Counted from the stretch's first letter, positions 6,833 to 16,135 are shown. The stretch: 35,604 bases of DNA from Clostridiales bacterium Firm_04 (GCA_001603005.1 LVAJ01000044.1:1-35604), one strand, 5' to 3'. A program made the numbers and translations. Notes: generated by a model from the sequence alone, not told the origin.

Positions 6833-9800
6833 ATGAAACATGAAAACGCAGAGTTTCTGACAGCGCTGAACCGGCGTAAAGCTGCAAGACGGCGCACGGT
6901 ATCTCTGCTCCTTGTTCTTTCAATGCTTGTTTCGTCCGGCGTCTCATGGGCGCTGCACGGCATCGGTATGACAATGGCAAATGAGCCGGAGACAGAAGCC
7001 GAATCGCCGCCGGCGGACGGAACAGAGACAGAAGAATCTGCGGAAGGCGGGGAGGATACCGGCGCAGACAGTGCAGAGCCGGACGAGGCAGAAGCGCCCG
7101 ATGAAACGGAGACCGCGGATGCGGAACCTGCTGAAACGGATGCAGAATCCGCTGAGGAGGACGCGCCCGATGAGGAGGAATCCGAGATCATCTATGAATC
7201 GGTTGACGGATACTTCGCAGCCGGCGACGGCGAAAGCGGCACGACTTCCGGCAGCGGAGCGCCGCAGACCATTGAGACGATTGATAACATCGCAGAGGGC
7301 ATCCACTTCACGCTGTTCGATTACGGCGACGATAATGTGGAATCCCAGCTGAACAATTACTACTATCAATGGGACAGCGACAACGACTACTATACGCATC
7401 CGAATGTCCGTGATGTCGGTATCAATGCAGGCAAAAATGCAACGGACGATATTCTGTTCCTTGCATACGGTACAGCAGTTCCGTTCGACATTCGGGAAAG
7501 ATTGTCCAATCAGGACGGCGAAACCGTATACAATTATATTGAGAACGGCATTCATTATTATAAGGCGGATAAAAACAGCTATGCGGGCGATTACAACGCC
7601 GATTCCTATTATTCCGGAAACCGTCCGGTTTCGGGCATTGTGGAAAAAGATCTCGGCGCCGACGGCTATCCGCATATCGCGCAGTCCCGCAAAGAGGACA
7701 ATTCGCTGGCGTATCTGTTCGATCCGAGCACAAGCGCTTACAAATCCGTTTATTCAGATGTCAACCACCTGCTGAAAGAACGGTACAGCGAAAAAGGTAC
7801 CCGGTATCTGACCTACGACAGTAATACGAATTATGCGTATTACGATGAAACGACCGGCAATTTTGAGGTCTACGACAGAACATTCGACATCATAAACGAT
7901 AACCACCACGCGGACGGTGATGTGAACAATATCAGATTCGATTCCGAAGAAAATCCGATCAAATATTCCGGAGACAAGGACAAGGGATTCAAGATCGGCT
8001 TCTTCCCGTTCGATGAATACGACGAGAACCGGAGAGATCCGAACTACGACGGAAACGGCTACAATCACCACTTCGGCATGACGATGAACGCCGTGTTCCA
8101 GAATCCGAACTATGACGGCGTGAATGTCAAGGAGCCGATTACGTTCAAGTACAGCGGCGACGATGACATGTGGGTTTATGTGGACGGCAGACTGGTGCTC
8201 GATATCGGCGGTATCCATGAACCGACAAGCGGCATGATCGACTTCTCGAACGGGCTTGTCTGGGTGCAGGATAACGGCGAGGGCAAGGAAGGTCAGGCAC
8301 TGATCGACCAGATGATCGAGGACGGACTGCTCCAGAACGCAGATGACTACAAGGATCTGCCGAAGCCGATCGGTATCAATACCGCGAGCAACAGTGTGGA
8401 CGGTACAAACCGCTGGAAGGTTTCTTCGATCGCGTCGCTTTATAATGATCCGGCGAAAAACATTGAGTGGCAGTCGGAAGGCAAGCATGAGATCAAGCTG
8501 TTCTATCTGGAGCGAGGCGGCTGTTATTCCAACCTCGCAATGGAAATGAACCTGCCGACACTCAAGCCGCTGAGCGTCATTAAGAATGTGGACTATCAGG
8601 ATCATCTCGTCAAGGACGAGCAGATCGACAACAAAGAGTATCGGTTCTGTGTCTATGAATGGGACGAAGCAAGCAGCGTCTGGGTGAAGTGTACCAACGA
8701 TCCGGGAACGAAGGAGAATCCCAATCCCTTCTATCTGAAAGAACTGGACGGCGACCACTTCGTTCTGAAAGCCGGAGAGCGCAAGACGTTTCCGGAGCTC
8801 AGTCAGACCAGAAGGCTGAAAGTCGTCGAGGAAGGCATTGATCCGAATGTGTACGATCAGGTTTCGGTGACTGCCGCAAACAATACAACGGTAACGGCAG
8901 TACCGGACGGCGCAGAGGCGGATCCCGACCACGAGGGCATGGTGAATGTCAGCACGCCTGTGGTGCTCGATGCGGACAGCCTGCCGCTGACGCTGAAAGA
9001 CGTCAATTCCTATACCTTTGACAACAGAGTGATTCAGGAACCGGCTGAAGTGACTGTGAAAAAGGTCTGGGACTGCGATCCGGAAATGCAGCCGGAGAAT
9101 TACGAGATCAAATACCGCATCAAGCGAATCGACCTGAAAAACGGCGAGGAAAAGATCGTCGCACTCAGAGATCCGGAGACCGGCAAAAAGCAGCGTGTCT
9201 TTACGCTGAATACCGGAGAGGCGGATAACGGCTCTGTAACGATCACAGGACTGGCCGGCAGATACGGTGACCACGAGTTCAAATACAAGATCGAGGAGCT
9301 CAATACGCCGGACGGCTTCAAGGTTTCGTACAGCGATGACGGCGCTGGCGGTCTGACGATGACCAACACCGATATCTCAAAGGTTGAGCTCCATGTCAGA
9401 AAAGACTGGAATCACGTTCCGGAAGCGGAGCGTCCGGAGATCCGGATGGTGCTGAAACGGAAGAAGATCGCGAAGCTGGGTAATCCCCAGACAAAGCTGA
9501 CGGTCAATATTCTGGATGAAGCAGGCAATTTGATTCAGTCAAAGCTGTTTAACCAGGTGTACACAGGCGGCGGCGTGGAAGTGGAATATATTCTTCCGCA
9601 GGGCTGCGAGCTGTATCATTACGAAGGCATGACGGATACCGCGGGAATTGATACGGCTTATCCGGATACGTATCCGCAGAAAAATCCGACATCCCCGCTC
9701 AATGTCAAATTCGAGACGGATGAAAATATCGTCGTTGTCTCGAATCTTGCGCAGAACAGCAACACCGTTTCGTTCAAGGTGACAACCGGAAGCGAAAAGG

Positions 9801-11476
9801 ACGAGCTGCTGCTGATGCACCATTCCTTCACAAGAAGTATCAACGGATGGAGCGTGCAGAACGATCCGAGCAAGGGAACGGATGCAAAGATCCAGCCGCT
9901 GAGCGAGGTTCCGGCTTCCGGACTTGCGCCTTATGCCAAGGGCGATGCGCTGCTGGTCTCCAACAGAACCAAATCGTTCAACGGTCCGATCATCAAGCTG
10001 GATCCCGCAAAGTTCAAGATGAACAAGACGTATACGTTCAGTACCTACGTCTATTACAACGATCCGGCTGCACCGGAGACGATCGACTTCAAGTTTACGT
10101 TCGATGACGGTCTGCAGAAAGCCAATAACGGCAGCTTCCACGAGATCTCCAATGTGACCGTGAGAAAAGGCGAATGGACACAGCTCGTCGGAACGGTCAC
10201 GTTCCCGGAGGACATTGATCCGTATAATCTGAAGCTTCTGGTTGAGACGATTCCGGACAGCTATAATGCAAGTGACGGAGACCGTTACGAAAACCCGAAG
10301 ACATCTTCGTTCCTGATGGACGAGCTCACTGCGGTTGAGAACAGAACACCGATCTCGGTCGGTACTGACGGCAAGGTTTCAGTCAGCGGAAGCTATTTCC
10401 CGCTGAACACCGAGGAATATTACATCTCGTTCAACAACACGACCGGTGACTGGGTGGCAAACGGCAATGCAAGACTGGTGGCAAATGGTCACGATACGGA
10501 CAATCATCTTGATTATGTGACCGTTGCGGGAAGACGTTCTGACGGCGACGGCATGAAGCTGGAGGCAAGTCATCTTACATTCCTGCAGAAAGGGCATACC
10601 TACCGCTTTGAATCGACGGTTCAGGGCGACGGCGCAAACAATATCAATTCTGTGCAGCTGTCGCTGGATACCATCAACGGCGGAAACTGGCAAAGATATC
10701 AGCATGTCGGTCCTGTTTCAATTGTGGACGGAACGAATCGCTGGCATGTCAACCACCTTGACGGAACCATGACGATTCCGCAGAATGCAGATCTGAATAA
10801 CATGTATCTGTATTACGAAACGGAGTATAACAGCAATCAGCCGGGTAATTTCAGAGTCCTTGACCTCAAGATCACGGATATCACCCCGCTCCGGTATGTG
10901 CCGATCGACACGGATGAAGCGGCGATTCCGGACGGCTATAAGGTTGACGGCGACCATTACCTGACCGATTACAGCAATTATGTGCTCTCGCAGGTTCCGA
11001 ACACGGTAACCAATCCGCTGCACCTTGCAACGGACGATGATCCGAGTGCTTATACAGTCGAAGAAGTCGAGACATTCACGCTGAATGCCGGCGATGACTG
11101 GAAAAAGGACTGGGAGAAAAGCGATCTTATTGCGCTGGGCAAGGCGGAGGAAACCGGCTACATCTACGAATACTGGATCGAGGAACTGAAAGTCGGTAAT
11201 TCCGCTGTTCAGAACCCTGCGGATTTCGAGAAAGCAGCTTCGTATGCGGATATCCGCACGGCTGACGACGAATATCTCGTCACATATGACGGAAACTTCG
11301 TCGCAACCAATACGGCGGAAAGTCCCTTCAAAGTTACAAACACTGCGATCTGGTACAGACTGCCGGATACAGGCGGCGTCGGTACCGATACGGTGTACGG
11401 AGCAGGCGTACTGCTCATTGTCACAGGTTTGATGGGCGGATGCGCCTTGAGAAAACGCGAAAGGAGGTACAGGTGA
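6833..11476 (+). CDS. Pilus tip adhesin: fibro-slime, CnaB and CBM4/9/22-like modules, LPXTG
   Basis: A 1547-aa wall-anchored protein. Order: basic N-terminus and signal helix (about 20-42); Glu/Asp/Ala-rich acidic stalk (50-120); a large fibro-slime type domain (about 150-590) with core ITFKYSGDDDMWVYVDGR and LDIGGIHEPTSG; CnaB domains (about 738-845, beginning VTVKKVWD and ending TMTNT, and from about 850); two beta-sandwich modules resembling carbohydrate-binding families 4/9/22 (about 993-1168 and 1188-1353); a last CnaB-like part; and sorting signal LPDTG (1510-1514) with hydrophobic helix and basic tail. The fibro-slime core is common in tip pilins of Firmicutes. Both binding modules show the typical order: buried Trp, ALLVSNRT-like strand, GxTYxFS-like strand. 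AAAGGAGG precedes the ATG. The glycan target is unknown; plant xylan or glucan is plausible for this kind of organism. Confidence 0.85.
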   Translation: MKHENAEFLTALNRRKAARRRTVSLLLVLSMLVSSGVSWALHGIGMTMANEPETEAESPPADGTETEESAEGGEDTGADSAEPDEAEAPDETETADAEPAETDAESAEEDAPDEEESEIIYESVDGYFAAGDGESGTTSGSGAPQTIETIDNIAEGIHFTLFDYGDDNVESQLNNYYYQWDSDNDYYTHPNVRDVGINAGKNATDDILFLAYGTAVPFDIRERLSNQDGETVYNYIENGIHYYKADKNSYAGDYNADSYYSGNRPVSGIVEKDLGADGYPHIAQSRKEDNSLAYLFDPSTSAYKSVYSDVNHLLKERYSEKGTRYLTYDSNTNYAYYDETTGNFEVYDRTFDIINDNHHADGDVNNIRFDSEENPIKYSGDKDKGFKIGFFPFDEYDENRRDPNYDGNGYNHHFGMTMNAVFQNPNYDGVNVKEPITFKYSGDDDMWVYVDGRLVLDIGGIHEPTSGMIDFSNGLVWVQDNGEGKEGQALIDQMIEDGLLQNADDYKDLPKPIGINTASNSVDGTNRWKVSSIASLYNDPAKNIEWQSEGKHEIKLFYLERGGCYSNLAMEMNLPTLKPLSVIKNVDYQDHLVKDEQIDNKEYRFCVYEWDEASSVWVKCTNDPGTKENPNPFYLKELDGDHFVLKAGERKTFPELSQTRRLKVVEEGIDPNVYDQVSVTAANNTTVTAVPDGAEADPDHEGMVNVSTPVVLDADSLPLTLKDVNSYTFDNRVIQEPAEVTVKKVWDCDPEMQPENYEIKYRIKRIDLKNGEEKIVALRDPETGKKQRVFTLNTGEADNGSVTITGLAGRYGDHEFKYKIEELNTPDGFKVSYSDDGAGGLTMTNTDISKVELHVRKDWNHVPEAERPEIRMVLKRKKIAKLGNPQTKLTVNILDEAGNLIQSKLFNQVYTGGGVEVEYILPQGCELYHYEGMTDTAGIDTAYPDTYPQKNPTSPLNVKFETDENIVVVSNLAQNSNTVSFKVTTGSEKDELLLMHHSFTRSINGWSVQNDPSKGTDAKIQPLSEVPASGLAPYAKGDALLVSNRTKSFNGPIIKLDPAKFKMNKTYTFSTYVYYNDPAAPETIDFKFTFDDGLQKANNGSFHEISNVTVRKGEWTQLVGTVTFPEDIDPYNLKLLVETIPDSYNASDGDRYENPKTSSFLMDELTAVENRTPISVGTDGKVSVSGSYFPLNTEEYYISFNNTTGDWVANGNARLVANGHDTDNHLDYVTVAGRRSDGDGMKLEASHLTFLQKGHTYRFESTVQGDGANNINSVQLSLDTINGGNWQRYQHVGPVSIVDGTNRWHVNHLDGTMTIPQNADLNNMYLYYETEYNSNQPGNFRVLDLKITDITPLRYVPIDTDEAAIPDGYKVDGDHYLTDYSNYVLSQVPNTVTNPLHLATDDDPSAYTVEEVETFTLNAGDDWKKDWEKSDLIALGKAEETGYIYEYWIEELKVGNSAVQNPADFEKAASYADIRTADDEYLVTYDGNFVATNTAESPFKVTNTAIWYRLPDTGGVGTDTVYGAGVLLIVTGLMGGCALRKRERRYR

Positions 11477-11542
11477 TGTAACCTCTTGATCGCGAAAATC
11501 AAATGAAAATCACTGACTATGATGAATATGGAGGATTTTATT

Positions 11543-13324
11543 ATGAAAAAGAAGCAAACAATGTCTGTCATCCTGACAGCAGGTATTCTCGCACTGGCTC
11601 CGTGCGCCGCAGCTATGACTGCATTTGCAGATGCTACCACCGAGTATACGATCACCGTCAATGAGAGTACTGCGGGCTACACCTACACCGCATACCAGAT
11701 CTTCAAGGGCGATGTCTCTGAAAAGGACGGACAGAAGGTTCTTGCCAATCTGGACTGGGCAGAGGGTGTTGACGGCGCTGCAATTCTGACGGCAGCAAAG
11801 GCTGACGACGACCTCAAAACATACTTTACGGCTGATGTTACCGATGCAGCCGGTGTTGCAAATGCACTGAAAGAAATCGGCAAACAAACAGGCAAGGACA
11901 AGCTGCTTGCAAAGTTTGCGAGCATCGCAAAGAAGAATGCGGGCGCTGCTGACGGCACGATCGCTGCACAGACAGACAGCAAGTATCCGCTCAAGGTAAC
12001 CGGAAGCGGCTACTACCTCGTTGAGGAAACCGGCAAGCCTTCTAATAAGGAAGCTTTCTCCCGCTTCATGCTGGATGTTGTCGGACCGACCACTGTGGAT
12101 CCGAAGAGAACATATCCGACGCTGGATAAGAAGATCACCGGACCGAATGCAAAGGATAGCGGCAAGGCAAACGGCGTCAGCATCGGCGATACGGTCAATT
12201 ATGAGATCAAAACCACCATGCCTGACCTGACCGGCTATGAAAAGTATTACTATGTCATCAATGATACGATGGCTGCCGGTCTGACCTTTGATCCGTCTTC
12301 TGTTGCTGTCACGATTGCAGGTGAAGATGTTGCTAAAGATACCGATTATGAAGTGCAGATTGGCACTGAGGCAGACGGCTATACATTCCAGATCGTCTTT
12401 AAGGATTTTGTGAACAGAACTGAGCCGAAGGATTCTGAAATCGTTGTGACTTACAATGCGGTTCTGAATGAGAATGCAGACCGTACAACGGCAGGTAACC
12501 TGAACACTGCAGATCTGACCTACTCCAACAATCCGAATGTGGACAGCAAGGACAAGGACAACGATCATCCGGATGAACCGAAGGAACCGGAGGAAGGCGA
12601 AGAAAGCGTGACTGGCAAGACGCCGCAGAAGCAGACAAAGACCTACACCGCGAACATCAAGCTGACGAAGAAGGACAAAGACGGCAACACGCTGACCGGC
12701 GCGAAGTTCCGCCTGACCGGTACTGCGGCAAAGGTCGTTCTGATCAACGGCACTGCATTCAAGTATTCTGCAGATGATTCCGGAACATACTACAAGCTGA
12801 CGGACGGCACCTTTACGGAGACTGCTCCGACTGATGCGACCGCAGATAAGTATGTTGATTCCACAAAATATGCGCTTGTGGAAACGGATGCAACGGAAAC
12901 TTCCTATGAAGATATCTGCATGGAAGCATATGTGAAGTCTGACGGAACCCTCGAGTTCGGCGGTCTGGCAGCAGGTACCTACACCCTGACGGAGCTTGTT
13001 GCACCGGAAGGCTTCAACAAGCTGGAAAACCCGATCACGGTCGTTATCAGCGATGACGGCATCAAGTTTGCAAAGGGCGCAGAGGATCCGGATCTGTGGA
13101 GCGCAACTGTGGATTTGGACGGCGAAGGCGGCGAGGATCCCAAAGCTGTCACAATGGGCGACACTGCAACGGCTGCATTCGATGTGGTCAACAACCCCGG
13201 CGATACCCTGCCTTCCACCGGCGGCATCGGCACCAAGCTGTTCTATCTGTTCGGCGGCATGCTGGCAGTCGGCTCGGGCGTTCTGCTCGTCACCAAGAAG
13301 AGAATGGGCAAGGCGGAGCAGTAA
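11543..13324 (+). CDS. Major (backbone) pilin with isopeptide-forming D2 domain
   Basis: A 593-aa fimbrial subunit. It has a signal peptide (KKKQT... to about AFA), an N-terminal pilin domain, and a probable polymerisation lysine in TYPTLDKKITG (K196 or K197). A D2-type isopeptide domain follows (about 200-330, with GDTVNYEIKT and VTYNAVLNENA). A CnaB-like domain comes next, beginning NIKLTKKDKDGN with glutamate motif GTYTLTELVAPEGF. The sorting signal is LPSTG (556-560), followed by a hydrophobic helix and KKRMGKAEQ. I chose ATG 11543 because GGAGGA at 11530 sits 7 nt upstream and a normal signal peptide follows; an in-frame start at 11519 would add eight residues. It lies between the tip gene and a class C sortase, the standard pilus order. 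Confidence 0.9.
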   Translation: MKKKQTMSVILTAGILALAPCAAAMTAFADATTEYTITVNESTAGYTYTAYQIFKGDVSEKDGQKVLANLDWAEGVDGAAILTAAKADDDLKTYFTADVTDAAGVANALKEIGKQTGKDKLLAKFASIAKKNAGAADGTIAAQTDSKYPLKVTGSGYYLVEETGKPSNKEAFSRFMLDVVGPTTVDPKRTYPTLDKKITGPNAKDSGKANGVSIGDTVNYEIKTTMPDLTGYEKYYYVINDTMAAGLTFDPSSVAVTIAGEDVAKDTDYEVQIGTEADGYTFQIVFKDFVNRTEPKDSEIVVTYNAVLNENADRTTAGNLNTADLTYSNNPNVDSKDKDNDHPDEPKEPEEGEESVTGKTPQKQTKTYTANIKLTKKDKDGNTLTGAKFRLTGTAAKVVLINGTAFKYSADDSGTYYKLTDGTFTETAPTDATADKYVDSTKYALVETDATETSYEDICMEAYVKSDGTLEFGGLAAGTYTLTELVAPEGFNKLENPITVVISDDGIKFAKGAEDPDLWSATVDLDGEGGEDPKAVTMGDTATAAFDVVNNPGDTLPSTGGIGTKLFYLFGGMLAVGSGVLLVTKKRMGKAEQ

Positions 13325-13360
13325 GATCTGATCGCCTGACACCACTCAACGCATAAACAA

Positions 13361-13392
13361 ATGCAGCGGGGGAGCCTTCTCTCCCGCTGCAT
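13361..13392 (+). terminator. Intercistronic hairpin between pilin and sortase genes
   Basis: ATGCAGCGGG pairs with CCCGCTGCAT, with inner G-rich extension and a short loop. No T-tract follows, so it is more likely an mRNA-processing, stabilising or partial attenuation element than a full terminator. It would keep pilin transcripts more abundant than sortase transcripts. Confidence 0.5.
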
Positions 13393-13418
13393 GCTTATCC
13401 GGAAAAAAGGATGCTGCA

Positions 13419-14279
13419 ATGAAGCGAAACGGTTTGAAATATCTGCTTGTTTTCACGTTTTTTCTCGGGATCGCACTGCTGCTCTATCCGCCTGTCAGCG
13501 ATTATATCAATTCGCGGAATCAGTCCAGAGTCGTGCAGCAGTATCAGAAAACGGTCGGCAATATGCAGGAACGATTGAAACAGCAGATGATCGCAGATGC
13601 GAAGGACTACAACAAACGGCTTGCCGAAACACCGGAGGCGTTTTTCCATCCGGAGCGCGTCGAGGGCTATGCCGAAACGCTCGATATCACAGGCACCGGC
13701 ATCATGGGCTATCTGGATATCGACAAGATCCAGCTGGAGCTGCCGATCTATCACGATGTCTCAAAGGAGGTGCTGCAGGAGGCGATCGGGCATCTGCCCG
13801 GCACCAGCCTGCCGGTCGGCGGCATCGGAACGCATACGGTGCTCTCCGGACACAGAGGGCTGCCGAGCGCCAAGCTGTTCACCGACCTCGATAAGCTGGA
13901 GCCCGGCGACCGCTTTACGATCACGGTGCTCTCCGAGGTCTTCACCTATCAGGTGGAGCGGACGAAAACGGTCGAGCCGTATCAGGTGGATGATCTGCAG
14001 CTCGATCCGGAGCAGGATCTCTGCACGCTGTTCACCTGCACGCCCTACGGCGTCAATACGCAGCGGCTGTTCGTGATGGCAAAGCGCGTGCCGACCGATA
14101 AGATCGAGGAGCGGCGCGTTTTCTACACGAATGAAGCCTACCGCATCACGCCCGCGATCGTAGCGCCTGTGATCGGTCTGCCGGTTCTGCTGATCGTCTA
14201 TCTTGTGATGATGTTCGGCGGCAAAAAGCGGAGCAGACAGCAGGAAACCGGCGGGGACGACAAGCCACCGCAGCCGTAA
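13419..14279 (+). CDS. Class C (pilus-polymerising) sortase
   Basis: A 286-aa sortase with N-terminal (about 6-24) and C-terminal (about 245-266) membrane helices, the class C layout. Catalytic residues are His145 (LSGHRGLPSAKLF), Cys207 (LFTCTPYG) and Arg216 (NTQRLFV). It closely resembles the enzyme at 3494-4429 through the barrel (TGTGIMGYLDIDKI, HLPGTSLPVGG). The lid region reads ETPEAFFHPERVEGY and lacks the usual DP-aromatic lid motif, so control of active-site access may differ. AAAAGGATG precedes the ATG. As last gene of the operon it should polymerise the preceding backbone pilin and attach the tip protein. Confidence 0.92.
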   Translation: MKRNGLKYLLVFTFFLGIALLLYPPVSDYINSRNQSRVVQQYQKTVGNMQERLKQQMIADAKDYNKRLAETPEAFFHPERVEGYAETLDITGTGIMGYLDIDKIQLELPIYHDVSKEVLQEAIGHLPGTSLPVGGIGTHTVLSGHRGLPSAKLFTDLDKLEPGDRFTITVLSEVFTYQVERTKTVEPYQVDDLQLDPEQDLCTLFTCTPYGVNTQRLFVMAKRVPTDKIEERRVFYTNEAYRITPAIVAPVIGLPVLLIVYLVMMFGGKKRSRQQETGGDDKPPQP

Positions 14280-14310
14280 TGTTCACGGCAGCATTTTGGG
14301 GATACAAACA

Positions 14311-14350
14311 AAAAAGCACGGGCTATCGCTTGGATAGTCCGTGCTTTTTT
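14311..14350. terminator. Bidirectional terminator
   Basis: AAAAAGCACGGGCTATC pairs with GGATAGTCCGTGCTTTTTT around GCTT. The A-run on one side and T-run on the other let it end both the pilus operon (plus) and the dockerin-protein gene (minus). Confidence 0.92.
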
Positions 14351-14351
14351 A

Positions 14352-15815
14352 TTACTGGTTCAAAATCTTCTGATTCAATTTGTTCAGGTCAAATGTTGTA
14401 ACGCTGCCGTCAAAGTCCATGTCTGCAAGATAAAGCCTTGCATTCGGAATCTGATTGCTGTAGCCGAGCAGATGCCGGCGGAGCAACTGCGCATCCGTGC
14501 TGTTGATGAGATGATCTCCGTTCAGATCGCCCATTCTTGTCGTGCAGAGACCGTAGTTATTCCACTGCGAATACTGCGTCGAGGCGGCTCTCTCTGCATC
14601 GGATTCCATGAAGTACCGATAAGAATTGGTATTGTCGTTCCATGTTGTGTCAATATTGAACCACGTGCCGTTCAGCTTTGCCTGATTCCAGACATGCTTT
14701 GCCTGAGAAATAGTCCGGTTCTCGATTCCGGCAGCCGTCAGGAGTCTATTATATGCACCCGCATAGCCGGCACAGACCGATTCACCCAGAAGGAATACAG
14801 TCGCCGCCGACTGATAATCGGCAACAGGTCCGTCAGAGTTATAGGATGCATTGTCGCAGATCCAGTCATTCAGCTTCACTGCGAGCTGCACATCGCCGAT
14901 TCCGGGATTTTGCTGCCGGATGCTTCTGACGATATAAGCAGCCTTGCAGTTCATATAATCAGAAACCCACTTGATTTCATCGCTGTGTCCGAACAGGGCA
15001 GTGATGATCGTGCCGAGCGACGGATTCAATGTCGGTTCGGTCGTGTTTCTGTCAATGACATACGGATTATCATAGTTGATGCGCTCCAGATAATTGCAGC
15101 CCGAAAATGCATCTTCGTCGAAGCCCGCAAGATCCTGCGCCTGATAATCAGACGGGATGATGATATTGGTCAGCTTGCTTCCCTCAAATGCCCGCGCTTT
15201 CACGACAGAGCCTCTCGGGAACCGGAAATTATACAACGTCATGCAGTTTTTGAATGCATACGATTCAATGACGGTGCCGCCGGTCAGTGTGATGTTTCGG
15301 AGCGCGGTGCAGTTTTCAAAGGCATGCTCTCCGATTTTCTGCAAAGAACCGGTCAGATTGACCGTTGTCAGGTTTGTGCACCCGTAAAATGCATTCTCTT
15401 TGATTTCCGTGCAGTTGGAAGGCAGCGTAATTGTTTTCAGCCCTTCCATATTCGCAATGCCCGGAAATTCGCCGTTTAAGCAGATCTGCGAATCACTTGC
15501 AAACGAGATCGTTTCAACCGGTGTATCTGCAAAGGCGGAACCGCGAATGCCTGTAACATATTTTCCGCCCAGCTTCGATGGGATCACGAGGGAGGATGCA
15601 CTGCCGTAATAGTTTGTGATAATGACAAGGAATCTGTTTCCCTGATCGGTGACCATATATTGAAAGTCGCCCTCACGGTAATACGATGCTGCCGAAGCGG
15701 TAATGCCGGAAATCAGTCCGTTTTTTCCGAAAATGCTCTCCTGTGAGAAAACCGGTGCAGCCGCAAGACAAAATGCCAAAACAGAGGCTGCAAGCTTTGT
15801 GTGTTTTCTGTTCAT
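14352..15815 (-). CDS. Secreted LRR/transglutaminase-like protein with C-terminal dockerin
   Basis: A 487-aa exported protein. It has a signal peptide (1-24), BspA-type leucine-rich repeats (about 85-245, units such as IKENAFYGCTNLTTVNLTG), and a transglutaminase-like domain (about 290-425). That domain's probable catalytic triad is Cys348 (SVCAGYAGAYNRLL), His374 (AKHVWNQ) and Asp389 (WFNIDTTWND). A type I dockerin (429-485) has two calcium loops (GDLNGDHLINSTDAQLL and ADMDFDGSVTTFDLNKL). The dockerin should plug it into a cohesin on a cellulosome scaffold or cell surface. AAGGAGAT precedes ATG 15815; the ORF extends upstream but that part is low-complexity and lies before the signal peptide, so I exclude it. 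It could act as a protease, cross-linker or inactive fold. Confidence 0.88.
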   Translation of the reverse strand: MNRKHTKLAASVLAFCLAAAPVFSQESIFGKNGLISGITASAASYYREGDFQYMVTDQGNRFLVIITNYYGSASSLVIPSKLGGKYVTGIRGSAFADTPVETISFASDSQICLNGEFPGIANMEGLKTITLPSNCTEIKENAFYGCTNLTTVNLTGSLQKIGEHAFENCTALRNITLTGGTVIESYAFKNCMTLYNFRFPRGSVVKARAFEGSKLTNIIIPSDYQAQDLAGFDEDAFSGCNYLERINYDNPYVIDRNTTEPTLNPSLGTIITALFGHSDEIKWVSDYMNCKAAYIVRSIRQQNPGIGDVQLAVKLNDWICDNASYNSDGPVADYQSAATVFLLGESVCAGYAGAYNRLLTAAGIENRTISQAKHVWNQAKLNGTWFNIDTTWNDNTNSYRYFMESDAERAASTQYSQWNNYGLCTTRMGDLNGDHLINSTDAQLLRRHLLGYSNQIPNARLYLADMDFDGSVTTFDLNKLNQKILNQ

Positions 15816-16135
15816 AATGAAAATCTCCTTATTCGATTCGTTGATTTCTTCAAAGATTATGATGTCAGCTGAACGATCAGAGGGACAGACAGCGTCCGCT
15901 GCCGTTGCTGCTGCAGATACGGTGCCTGCTTCTTCACCGTATGAAGCAGCTGCAGCCGCTCCGGCATGCAGGGCTTTTTTGCCCCTCAACTTATACGACA
16001 GAATCCCTGTGCGAATCGTCACACATAATTCCGAGTTTTGTCATCAGGATCATTTTAATCCGCGTTTCACACAAAAAACGGATGCGTTTCCTTGTTGAAG
16101 ATTTGATAAGTTTATTTCATTTTTGTCACTTCCGG
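15816..16135. promoter_or_regulatory. Divergent intergenic region with interleaved hairpin arms
   Basis: No credible gene is present. At 15911-15955 an outer pair (CTGCAG/CTGCAG) encloses two mutually interleaved pairs: TACGGTG/CACCGTA (15918-15924 with 15935-15941) and TGCTTC/GAAGCA (15927-15932 with 15943-15948). If transcribed on the minus strand it would lie in the leader of the dockerin-protein gene. I could not identify a convincing promoter for that gene. Confidence 0.4.

Noticed and set aside
7754..9274. A 506-codon minus-strand frame inside the tip adhesin gene.
   Set aside because: It is an antisense shadow with His/Arg/Ile-rich composition, no start context, and lies wholly within a coding region with clear domains.
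11510..13345. A 611-codon minus-strand frame opposite the backbone pilin.
   Set aside because: It mirrors the pilin gene almost end to end; the plus strand has signal peptide, pilin motif and LPXTG.
15816..16022. N-terminal extension of the dockerin protein (69 residues upstream of the chosen start).
   Set aside because: It would place Ala-rich low-complexity residues before a clean signal peptide, and a strong ribosome site precedes the internal ATG at 15815.
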